DNA from: an uncultured Lachnospiraceae bacterium
Lineage (GTDB): Bacteria > Bacillota > Clostridia > Lachnospirales > Lachnospiraceae
Direction: 5' to 3'
DNA length: 23,364 nucleotides
NCBI GenBank assembly: GCA_905236365.1
Contig: CAJOPP010000013.1
Span: 1-23,364, forward strand
The notes under the pieces were generated by a model. That model was given only the letters and a program-made list of their open reading frames with translations. It ran no database searches and was not told the origin of the DNA. Shown one piece after another: positions 7,832-15,395 of this stretch (its first letter is position 1; each line of letters opens with the position of its first letter). Position numbers and translations under genes: made by a program.

Positions 7832-8728
7832 ATGAATACAAATGTTGTGAATGTACTTATTTCAACTTATAATGGTGAATTGTATATTGAGGAGCAGATT
7901 GATAGTATTTTGAATCAGACTTATTCACCTGTTAAAATTTATGTACGGGATGATGGATCAAAGGATCAAACCCTGCAAATTTTAAAAAATTATCAGGAGC
8001 AGGGTAAAATTGTACTCATAGAAGGAGAAAATGTCGGTTACGGTAAAAGTTTTATGAATTTGCTCAATTTTACTGCTGATGGAGAATTTTGGGCTTTTTG
8101 TGATCAGGATGATGTATGGGATTCTCACAAGATTGAATATGCAGTTGAAAGAATAAAAACTTTGCCTCAGAATTTACCGGCAATGTATTTTCACAATTTT
8201 TCAGTAACGAATGAACAGCTAGAGGAACAGAGTATCTATCGGAATCGGATTCCAGGATATTCATTTCCAATGGCAATAACAGAATGTCTTCATCTTGGCT
8301 TTGCTACTGTGATTAATAAAGAGATGCGTAAACAGATGTTGCGGGGAGATATTGATCGACTTAGTACACATGATTGGTGGGCAGAACTGATTGCCATGGA
8401 GTTTGGTAATATTTATACTGATGATTATATTGGAGCAAAGCACAGACGGTTAGATGTCAGTGTATCAAGTAATAATTTGTCAACACGGGTGAAATGGTTT
8501 TTGAAAGCATTAAAAGGAAATGCGGAAATATGTAATATAACGAGGATGTTTTTAGAGGTGTTTGCTGATGAGATGAAGGAGTCTGATAAAAAGGTTCTGG
8601 AATGGTTTGTTGGTGAACGATATAGTTTATCTAAAGCATTAAAAAAGACATTTTATGGACATAGATGGAGGAGCAGTCTGTCATCGGAACTTGTTGTTCG
8701 AGCATTGATGTTGATTGGGAGAATATAG
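7832..8728 (+). CDS. Family 2 glycosyltransferase (rhamnosyltransferase-like), paralog 1
   Basis: Cytoplasmic GT-A fold enzyme that would transfer a sugar from a nucleotide donor to the growing lipid-linked repeat unit. It opens with the nucleotide-binding strand VNVLISTYNG, followed by RDDGS (39-43) and the metal-binding DQDDVW (91-96), as in bacterial rhamnosyltransferase-type GT2 enzymes. Its 298 residues are the usual length. The ATG has AAGGAG at 7818-7823, 8 nt away; the nearby ATG at 7827 stops at once. The next gene encodes a clear paralog of the same length, and the two share 29 identical bases around RDDGSKD (7940-7968 and 8826-8854). Rhamnose as the sugar is a guess from family resemblance. 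Confidence 0.88.
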   Translation: MNTNVVNVLISTYNGELYIEEQIDSILNQTYSPVKIYVRDDGSKDQTLQILKNYQEQGKIVLIEGENVGYGKSFMNLLNFTADGEFWAFCDQDDVWDSHKIEYAVERIKTLPQNLPAMYFHNFSVTNEQLEEQSIYRNRIPGYSFPMAITECLHLGFATVINKEMRKQMLRGDIDRLSTHDWWAELIAMEFGNIYTDDYIGAKHRRLDVSVSSNNLSTRVKWFLKALKGNAEICNITRMFLEVFADEMKESDKKVLEWFVGERYSLSKALKKTFYGHRWRSSLSSELVVRALMLIGRI

Positions 8729-8729
8729 T

Positions 8730-9626
8730 ATGGTTAACGTGTTGATGTCTACCTATAATGGAGAAAAATATCTAGTGGATCAGTTGGATAGTATATTTGG
8801 ACAAAGTTATCAGGATTTTGTTCTCTATGTACGGGATGATGGATCAAAGGATCATACGATTGCTATTTTGAAAGAGTATCAATCGCAATTGGAACGACCA
8901 GACCAGATGATTATTTTTTCAGAATCCAATATTGGATTTTGTAATAGTTTTTTTCGGTTGTTGCAAATGAGTGAAGAGGGTGATTATTGGACATTCTCAG
9001 ATCAGGATGATATTTGGTATCCGGATAAGCTGAAGCATGCAGTAGAATGGATGGAAAATGGAAAGAATGAAATTCCAAGAATGTTCCATTCGGGTATTGT
9101 TTTTGCTGATGAGAATATGAATATTCTACGAAAATATGAAATCGGTAATTATGATTTCTGTTTTCAAAAGGCCATTACAAGTAGTATTTTTTATGGTTTT
9201 TCCATGATGATCAACCGAACGCTCAGAAATGAACTTTTGAAGTGTGATCCTAAACATATTTTTTATCATGACTGGTTTATTGGAATGATTGTAACAGGAT
9301 TTGGAGAGTATTATTTTTCAAATCAAGTAGATGCAGCACATAGAATACATCAATCCAATACATCTGCAGTTTCATTGAAAAGCAAACTTCCGCTTCTGAA
9401 AAAAATATTTTCAGGTGATCTTTATTATGAGATGCAGGCAGTGGAATTTAAAAGAGTGTTTGGGTCGCGGCTATCTTTAGCGGATCAAAGAGTGTTAGAG
9501 TTGTTTGATCTTAGCAGTAAAAAGTGGCGAAAAGCGATAAAAAAGGTATTTTATTTTAAACGTTGGAATCCTAGACTTTTTGAAGAATGTGGGATTCGTT
9601 TTTTGATGTTAATTGGAAAAGTTTAA
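8730..9626 (+). CDS. Family 2 glycosyltransferase (rhamnosyltransferase-like), paralog 2
   Basis: Tandem duplicate of the preceding gene, also 298 residues, with the same architecture: VNVLMSTYNG at the start, RDDGS (35-39), DQDDIW (91-96), and a C-terminal tail (FYxxRW...LMLIGK) matching that of the first copy. A reading frame with a TTG at 8715 would overlap the upstream gene, but GGGAG at 8717-8721 sits 8 nt before the ATG at 8730, making that ATG the natural start, one base after the upstream stop. Two related GT2 enzymes in series usually add successive or alternating residues of the same or similar sugar; that is inference. Confidence 0.87.
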   Translation: MVNVLMSTYNGEKYLVDQLDSIFGQSYQDFVLYVRDDGSKDHTIAILKEYQSQLERPDQMIIFSESNIGFCNSFFRLLQMSEEGDYWTFSDQDDIWYPDKLKHAVEWMENGKNEIPRMFHSGIVFADENMNILRKYEIGNYDFCFQKAITSSIFYGFSMMINRTLRNELLKCDPKHIFYHDWFIGMIVTGFGEYYFSNQVDAAHRIHQSNTSAVSLKSKLPLLKKIFSGDLYYEMQAVEFKRVFGSRLSLADQRVLELFDLSSKKWRKAIKKVFYFKRWNPRLFEECGIRFLMLIGKV

Positions 9627-9643
9627 TAATCGGGGTCGGTGAA

Positions 9644-10861
9644 ATGAAAAAAAATGTTTTATGGAATACAGTTGGCACCATTTTCTATTTTTTTTGTCAG
9701 TGGATATTGACGGTAATTGTTGTAAATATGACAAATCATGATTATGAGATTGCAGGTTATCTGGCATTAGCGATGACAACAAGCAGTAGTTACTCGACAA
9801 TAGCACTTTTTAATATGCGAAGTTTTCAGGTTTCCGATGTGGCAGGAGAATTTCAAGATGGAACTTATGCGGGAAGCAGGGTTATTACCTGTGCTGTTTC
9901 ATTTATTTGCTGTGTGATAGCAGCTGTAGTTTCGGGTAATTCCAGATATCAGATATTATGTATTTTGGCTTACATGGGAATCCGTTTGGTTGAAGCGTGG
10001 GTGGATGTATTACAAGGAATGGATCAGAAATATGAACGTTATGATATTATTGGTAAATCCTATCTGATCCGTGGTTTTCTTACTGTTGGATTGTTTGTTG
10101 TTGGAATCCGCTTTTTTAACAGTTTGATTGTTGCACTACTACTTGTGTTTTTATCAACCGCATTCGTAGTAATCTACTATGATGGGTCTCTGATGAAAAA
10201 AATTAATGCCACATTTTCAGTAGAGATGAAAAAGGACGTATGGATACTTCTAAAGAAATGTTTCCCGTTTGTTATTATTTCGTATCTATTGAGCCAGGAA
10301 AACTTACTACCCAAACAAATGTTGCAGAATTTGTTTGGGGCTGAGCAGCAGGGAATATATTCTACGATTGCTGCACCGGCATTGATTGTTCAGGTGTGTG
10401 CTGCTGTAGTTTTTAGCCCGTTTCTTCCTGTATTTTCGAAAGCTTATCATGAAAAAAATTTCGATGAATTCCGAAATATGCTGCGAAAATTATATTTTGT
10501 ACTGATTGGAATGAGTGTAGTTGTTACATTAGGTGCAAAGCTGTTGGGAAAATGGGGATTGTCATTGCTTTACGGTAAAGATATATTACAGAACTATAAT
10601 ATCTTTATTCCGATAGTCTGGGTTACGATATTAACAGCTATAACATGGATATTTGTTGCAATTATGACTGCAATGCGTAAAATCAAAACATTGCTGGTTG
10701 GTATGTTGATTGACTTTGGAATTTGTCTGCTCCTAATGAAACCGTGTATAATGACATTTGAAAAAAATGGTGTGAATTTAGTGCAGATTATTTCACTTTT
10801 TTTATTTATTGTATATATGATTATAATTTGCGAAATTGCAGTAAAACAAAAGAAATATTAA
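9644..10861 (+). CDS. Wzx-like polysaccharide flippase (MOP superfamily)
   Basis: Hydrophobic protein of 405 residues with about 12 membrane segments and the pattern of oligosaccharide-lipid flippases: an early aromatic helix pair (MKKNVLWNTVG...), a family-typical stretch around residues 60-130 and a C-terminal helix pair. It would move a lipid-linked repeat unit from the cytoplasmic to the outer face of the membrane. The frame is open from 9587, but that stretch overlaps the upstream gene; the ATG at 9644 begins a typical MKK start, with GGGG at 9632-9635 and a 17-bp gap from the previous stop. The weak Shine-Dalgarno suggests translational coupling. The length is at the short end for the family. 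No Wzy or Wzz is seen nearby. Confidence 0.83.
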   Translation: MKKNVLWNTVGTIFYFFCQWILTVIVVNMTNHDYEIAGYLALAMTTSSSYSTIALFNMRSFQVSDVAGEFQDGTYAGSRVITCAVSFICCVIAAVVSGNSRYQILCILAYMGIRLVEAWVDVLQGMDQKYERYDIIGKSYLIRGFLTVGLFVVGIRFFNSLIVALLLVFLSTAFVVIYYDGSLMKKINATFSVEMKKDVWILLKKCFPFVIISYLLSQENLLPKQMLQNLFGAEQQGIYSTIAAPALIVQVCAAVVFSPFLPVFSKAYHEKNFDEFRNMLRKLYFVLIGMSVVVTLGAKLLGKWGLSLLYGKDILQNYNIFIPIVWVTILTAITWIFVAIMTAMRKIKTLLVGMLIDFGICLLLMKPCIMTFEKNGVNLVQIISLFLFIVYMIIICEIAVKQKKY

Positions 10862-10877
10862 TTAGGGGGATGCTGGT

Positions 10878-12521
10878 ATGAATAAGATTCGTAGATTCTT
10901 TTTGTTAATTCGATATTGGTTGTATCGTCATTCTAAGATGGTATTATATGCAAAATACCTGTTTTCTGTTCTGTTGACATTGATTGCCTTTTCGAATATT
11001 CCCAGCAAGAAGTATCTGTTAAGTTGTTTGTTGGAATTATGTATTATTGCACTTTTATCGAATATATTATTAAATAAGAAAAAATGGGGTAATATTTTTA
11101 ATGCCATATGCATGTTGCTATACAATATTCAGATATTGGTACTTTATTTTGGAAGCAGTTTTGTTACATTAGTTATGGTGACGAATATTGATTCTCTGGA
11201 AGATTTATCCGGAAATTTTGGAGTTTATATTGCAGGGATAGTGTTGTTACTTATATTTTCGCTGATTCCAATAAAAAGAGTCCGAATATCAATGGTTACA
11301 AATCTGGCAATGCTATCGGTGTTTTTTGCGATGGAACTTTTTTTTGTAATGTATTTTGGAAATTTATATTCTCCGATGTATGGCTATTTTAATTTGGGAA
11401 AGCAACAATATGATGTGGTTCAACAGCGCAAGAGACAAAAGAATCAAAAGGATTTAACGGGGGATTATTATAAAAATGGTATTCCTGATATGTATGAAAA
11501 ACCGGATAGTCTGATAGAAAAGCCAAATGTAGTATTGATTATGACAGAGGGACTATCTCAGAATATTGTTTCGGATTCTCGCAATATTATGCCAAATGTT
11601 GCTCAATATGAGAAAGAGTCTATCTGGTTTACTAACTACTATAATCATACATTTGCAACATACAGAGGAATTATTGGGCAACTATATTCAGGTTACCAAC
11701 TTGAAAATTTTGATGAAAATACTTTGATTTCGGCACAGAGTATTTTTTCGGACCTGGGCTATCAGACGTCATTTATAAATACGGAACCTAATAATGCCCA
11801 ATTTACAGATTATCTGGAAAAAATGCGATTTGATGAAGTAATTGGTGAACCGAGTGAAAAGTATAAAGGAGAAGTAAACAGTTTGTCTGATAAAGAAGCA
11901 TATGAACAGTTGTTTGATACTTTAATGGAACAACACGAGAGTAAGAAACCGTTCTTTACAACGATTTATACATTTGGAACGCATGCTTCTTTTGACTCAC
12001 CTGATAAAAAATTTGGTGACGGGAAAGATGCACTGCTGAATAAATTTTATAATGCAGACTATCAGTTTGGCGCATTTATGGATAAATTTAAGAATAGTCC
12101 ATTATATGAGGATACCATTATTATCTTTTCAGCAGATCATGCGACTTATGCAGACAAATATTATATGGATTCTTTCCCAAATTATAAGCGGGATAATCCG
12201 GGATTGGATCAGGTTCCGTTTTTTATCTATCATAAAGATGTAGAGAAACAGGAGATTGATGTAAGTGGAAGAAATTCTTTAGATCTTGTTCCGACAATTT
12301 TTGATTATCTGGATATATCAAAGCCGAATTATTTTTTGGGTGTGACGTTATTTGCTGCAAAAGATAATGCCAATAATTATGATACAATCTATCAGGCAGG
12401 TGTGGAAACAGTTTCTACTGAAAATGGTGTTATTGCTCCATTGTCTGAGTCGAATTTGAAAATATTTAACGAGGGTGTTGGAAATTATTACGTTGCAAAG
12501 TTGCAGAGAATCCTGCCCTGA
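10878..12521 (+). CDS. LtaS-like membrane phosphoglycerol/phosphoalcohol transferase (sulfatase fold)
   Basis: About five N-terminal membrane helices (residues 15-180) are followed by an extracytoplasmic alkaline-phosphatase/sulfatase-fold domain, the layout of lipoteichoic acid synthase and OpgB-type enzymes. Candidate metal ligands are Glu224 in MTEGLS and Asp420-His421 in SADHAT. The predicted nucleophile is Thr261 in the TYRG motif, with Thr258 as an alternative. The histidine motif FGTHASF also fits. At 547 residues it is shorter than S. aureus LtaS. Such enzymes move glycerol phosphate (or phosphoethanolamine) from a phospholipid to a glycan or polymer. Inside a polysaccharide operon it more likely decorates the polymer than makes lipoteichoic acid. 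AGGGGG at 10864-10869 supports the start. An exported GDPD lies four genes downstream (15396). Confidence 0.85.
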   Translation: MNKIRRFFLLIRYWLYRHSKMVLYAKYLFSVLLTLIAFSNIPSKKYLLSCLLELCIIALLSNILLNKKKWGNIFNAICMLLYNIQILVLYFGSSFVTLVMVTNIDSLEDLSGNFGVYIAGIVLLLIFSLIPIKRVRISMVTNLAMLSVFFAMELFFVMYFGNLYSPMYGYFNLGKQQYDVVQQRKRQKNQKDLTGDYYKNGIPDMYEKPDSLIEKPNVVLIMTEGLSQNIVSDSRNIMPNVAQYEKESIWFTNYYNHTFATYRGIIGQLYSGYQLENFDENTLISAQSIFSDLGYQTSFINTEPNNAQFTDYLEKMRFDEVIGEPSEKYKGEVNSLSDKEAYEQLFDTLMEQHESKKPFFTTIYTFGTHASFDSPDKKFGDGKDALLNKFYNADYQFGAFMDKFKNSPLYEDTIIIFSADHATYADKYYMDSFPNYKRDNPGLDQVPFFIYHKDVEKQEIDVSGRNSLDLVPTIFDYLDISKPNYFLGVTLFAAKDNANNYDTIYQAGVETVSTENGVIAPLSESNLKIFNEGVGNYYVAKLQRILP

Positions 12522-12565
12522 TAGGAATAGAACAGTGAAAGAATCACAGCAATACAATGTAGCGT

Positions 12566-12591
12566 CATCTGGTCTGATTTATAACCAGATG
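12566..12591 (+). other. Intergenic hairpin between the LtaS-like and acyltransferase genes
   Basis: An 8-bp perfect stem, CATCTGGT (12566-12573) and ACCAGATG (12584-12591), has a 10-nt loop. It lies in a 103-bp gap, one of the longest inside the operon. Only a broken T-run follows, so it is at most a weak attenuator or an mRNA processing/stability element. Confidence 0.5.
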
Positions 12592-12624
12592 TCAATCTGA
12601 TTTTATATGTTGAGGAGAGTATAG

Positions 12625-13674
12625 ATGAATCTGTCTGATTGTTCGAAAGGAAGAAATAATAATTTAAATTTGATTCGTTTTGTTGCTGCAATTTTGGTAA
12701 TCTATAGTCATTCGTTTCCATTGACAGCGAATGGTGTTGACTATCTTGGAAGGATTACAAATGGTCAGATTGACTTTGGCGGTGTTGCTGTCAGTATATT
12801 CTTTTTTTATGGGGGATTTCTGATCTGTAAGAGCATGTGTCGGTTAGAGACGGCAAAGGATTATTTTAAAGCGCGGTGCATTCGAATTATTCCGCCGCTA
12901 GCGGTTGTAACATTTTTTTTAGCCTTTGTTGTTGGCCCGTTTTTTACAAGTTATTCATTAGGTGAATATTTTTTGAATATAGGAACCTACAAATATCTTT
13001 TAAATTCAGTTTTTGTTTTAGTGCATAATTTGCCGGGTGTATTTACAGAGAACAGCTATGGAGCCACAGTAAATGGTCCACTTTGGACGCTTCCTGTGGA
13101 GTTTATGTGTTATATCATGTGTTATGTTTTGTATCGTCTTCGGTTATTAAAGACCTCCAGAATGAAGATACTTGCAATTCTGGCGGTTTCGTTATATATT
13201 ATACTATATAATTTATTTGGGCAAACATCGTTGCTGGGAGCGGCTCTTAGACCTGTTATGTTATTTTTTGTGGGTATGTTTTGTTATATATATAGAGAAC
13301 ATATTCTCATAAAATGGCAGTACGTCTGGATGGCACTAATTGGTTGTGTGATTGGATTATGGCTGAATTTTTTTAATGTAATCATATTTATATGTTTTAC
13401 ATATGTTTTACTATGGATCGCATTTGGAACAAACAAAAAGTTTGATGCTTTTGGCTCTAAGTTTGAATTGTCCTATGGCATGTATCTGACTGGCTGGCCG
13501 TTTCAGCAGATTTTGTGTGATCTTACAAATAATCAAATATCACAGTGGTGGAATTTTGTCATTGCAACAATCGCTTCTATCGGTGCTGGTGTGCTTATTT
13601 GTTTATTGGAGAAGAGTTATATGACCAGATTAAAACAAAGGAAAGAACATCAAGAGGAATCAGATAGAAGATGA
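12625..13674 (+). CDS. Acyltransferase-3 family membrane O-acyltransferase
   Basis: Ten or so membrane helices with the acyltransferase-3 signature: NLNLIRFVAAILVIYSHSF near the N-terminus (Arg18, His29), a following GGVAVSIFF helix, a cytoplasmic RCIRIIPPL basic-proline segment, and GPLWTLPVEF in the middle, with the conserved Trp and Glu. Members such as OafA move acetyl or succinyl groups onto sugars of surface glycans. At 349 residues it is the stand-alone membrane form, without an SGNH domain. GAGGAG at 12612-12617 is 7 nt from the ATG. It most likely O-acylates the polymer made by this operon; acetyl is the usual group but cannot be proved here. Confidence 0.88.
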   Translation: MNLSDCSKGRNNNLNLIRFVAAILVIYSHSFPLTANGVDYLGRITNGQIDFGGVAVSIFFFYGGFLICKSMCRLETAKDYFKARCIRIIPPLAVVTFFLAFVVGPFFTSYSLGEYFLNIGTYKYLLNSVFVLVHNLPGVFTENSYGATVNGPLWTLPVEFMCYIMCYVLYRLRLLKTSRMKILAILAVSLYIILYNLFGQTSLLGAALRPVMLFFVGMFCYIYREHILIKWQYVWMALIGCVIGLWLNFFNVIIFICFTYVLLWIAFGTNKKFDAFGSKFELSYGMYLTGWPFQQILCDLTNNQISQWWNFVIATIASIGAGVLICLLEKSYMTRLKQRKEHQEESDRR

Positions 13675-13712
13675 AACCGGTAGAAGATGGTTATAAAAGT
13701 CAGGAGGCATAA

Positions 13713-14543
13713 ATGAAAGTACTAATTACAGGAGCAGGTGGATATATAGGGAGACATGTTGTAAAAGCTTTTTTGGATGCAGGTCATGATGTATATGCGA
13801 GTGATCTGTCTTTTAAGGGAGTAGATGAAAGAGCAGTACGTGTCTATGATGATATATTTAGTGGTGACAAACATATATATGATGTATTGGAAAGACCGGA
13901 TGTATTGGTGCATCTTGCATGGAGAGATGGTTTTATTCATAATTCAGAGGCACATATGAAAGATTTATCTTCTCATGTACGTTTTCTAAATCATATGATA
14001 GATGGTGGACTTCCGTATTTAACTGTGATGGGAAGTATGCATGAGATTGGATATTGGGAAGGTGCTATTGATGCAGATACACCGTGCAATCCAATGTCAA
14101 TGTATGGAATTGCAAAGAATGCATTGCGACAGGAGTTACTGTTGTATACAAAAGAGAAATCTGTAAATTTTCATTGGCTGAGAGCATATTATATTTATGG
14201 TGACGATTCTAGAGGAAGTTCTATTTTTGCAAAATTATATCAAGCGGAAAAAGATCAAAAAGATGATTTTCCCTTTACATCCGGTAAGAATCAGTATGAT
14301 TTTATTCATGTGGATGCGTTGGCACAACAAATTATGGCAGCAAGTATACAATCCACATACAATGGAATTATTAATGTATGTTCCGGTGAAGCAATTTCAT
14401 TAGCAGAAAAAGTAGAGTCATATATCAAAGAAAATAATATGAAGATTCGTCTTAAGTATGGAGCATTTCCTGATCGCCCGTATGATTCCCCGAAAGTATG
14501 GGGCGATTCCAAAATTATTCAGAAAATTATGGAGAACGCGTAA
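13713..14543 (+). CDS. NAD-dependent epimerase/dehydratase (extended SDR)
   Basis: Cytoplasmic Rossmann-fold enzyme that would modify a nucleotide sugar for the operon's glycosyltransferases. The dinucleotide-binding motif GAGGYIG is at the N-terminus, followed by the acidic residue of YASD; VHLAW follows. The catalytic residues are in the YGIAK motif (Tyr131, Lys135), with a Ser in MGS upstream. FIHVDALA near residue 198 is typical of the extended SDR group. At 276 residues it is shorter than the usual 310-340, with the C-terminal substrate lobe reduced. AGGAGG at 13701-13706 gives an ideal start. The exact reaction (4-epimerisation, 4-reduction, dehydration) cannot be told from the sequence. 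Confidence 0.87.
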   Translation: MKVLITGAGGYIGRHVVKAFLDAGHDVYASDLSFKGVDERAVRVYDDIFSGDKHIYDVLERPDVLVHLAWRDGFIHNSEAHMKDLSSHVRFLNHMIDGGLPYLTVMGSMHEIGYWEGAIDADTPCNPMSMYGIAKNALRQELLLYTKEKSVNFHWLRAYYIYGDDSRGSSIFAKLYQAEKDQKDDFPFTSGKNQYDFIHVDALAQQIMAASIQSTYNGIINVCSGEAISLAEKVESYIKENNMKIRLKYGAFPDRPYDSPKVWGDSKIIQKIMENA

Positions 14544-14546
14544 ATT

Positions 14547-15353
14547 ATGAAACAAGTGAATCATTACGGACAGAAAGATATAACGTTAGTAGTTTGTGCA
14601 TATAAAGAATGTGCATATTTAAGGGCATGTATTGAATCTATTATGAAACAAACTGTTGTACCTCAGGTATTGATTTCTACCTCTACACCTAATTCTTATA
14701 TTCAGAAAATCGCAGATGAATTTGGAGTTTCTGTTTGTGTGAATTCGGATGGAGGACAGATCAAAGATTATAATTTTGCAATGAAGCAGGGAACAACTCC
14801 GTTAATTATGCTGATGCATCAGGATGAGTTGTTGCATCCGTTGTTTGTCGAGAAAGTGTTGCAGGAATTGAATAAAACGAAAGACCCAATTCTGGCATTT
14901 ACCAATTATATCGAAATGCATAATGACATAGTTGACCAAAAAGCATCTTTGATGGTCCGTATTAAAAGGATGCTTTTATGGCCGTTATGGTTCAAGCCTT
15001 TAGCCAGACGAGGGTTTGGCAAACGGTTGATACAGCGGTTTGGTAATCCGATTACACATCCGACTGTAGTGTGTGTAAGGGAAAGGATGCCGGATCCGTG
15101 TTTTCGCGAGGAATATAAAGCTTCCATGGATTGGGATTTGTGGGAACGGTTATCAAGAGAAAACGGAAGTTTTGCCTATGTATCGGATGTGCTATTGTAC
15201 CATCGTATGAATGATGATAATCAGACAAGCAAATTGTTCAAGACGACTAATTCCAGATATGAGGAGGAAACGCTTATTTTTCAGCGTTTTTGGCCTGATT
15301 GGATTGTAAAAATCTTGATGCACTTCTATTCAAAAGCATCAAGATATTATTAA
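14547..15353 (+). CDS. Divergent family 2 glycosyltransferase
   Basis: GT-A fold enzyme of 268 residues. The first strand, ITLVVCAYKECAYL, fits GT2, and HQDELLHP (91-98) stands where most GT2 enzymes have a DxD metal site, so the first Asp is replaced by His-Gln. The usual DDGS segment is replaced by STSTPN (45-49 region). A later WDLW sequence matches the acceptor-site WD of the family. The start is 3 nt after the epimerase stop, so translation is probably coupled; GGAG at 14531-14534 is rather far (12 nt). It likely adds the sugar made by its neighbour to the repeat unit, which is inference from adjacency. Confidence 0.82.
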   Translation: MKQVNHYGQKDITLVVCAYKECAYLRACIESIMKQTVVPQVLISTSTPNSYIQKIADEFGVSVCVNSDGGQIKDYNFAMKQGTTPLIMLMHQDELLHPLFVEKVLQELNKTKDPILAFTNYIEMHNDIVDQKASLMVRIKRMLLWPLWFKPLARRGFGKRLIQRFGNPITHPTVVCVRERMPDPCFREEYKASMDWDLWERLSRENGSFAYVSDVLLYHRMNDDNQTSKLFKTTNSRYEEETLIFQRFWPDWIVKILMHFYSKASRYY

Positions 15354-15395
15354 TATGTGGTTTTTATTTATGAGATTTATGTGTAAGGGATATAT

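Noticed and set aside
8715..8729. TTG start extending the second glycosyltransferase by five codons
   Set aside because: The Shine-Dalgarno GGGAG lies inside this extension and is correctly spaced for the ATG at 8730.
9587..9643. Upstream extension of the flippase frame
   Set aside because: It overlaps the 3' end of the preceding glycosyltransferase; the ATG at 9644 begins a typical membrane-protein start just after that gene's stop.
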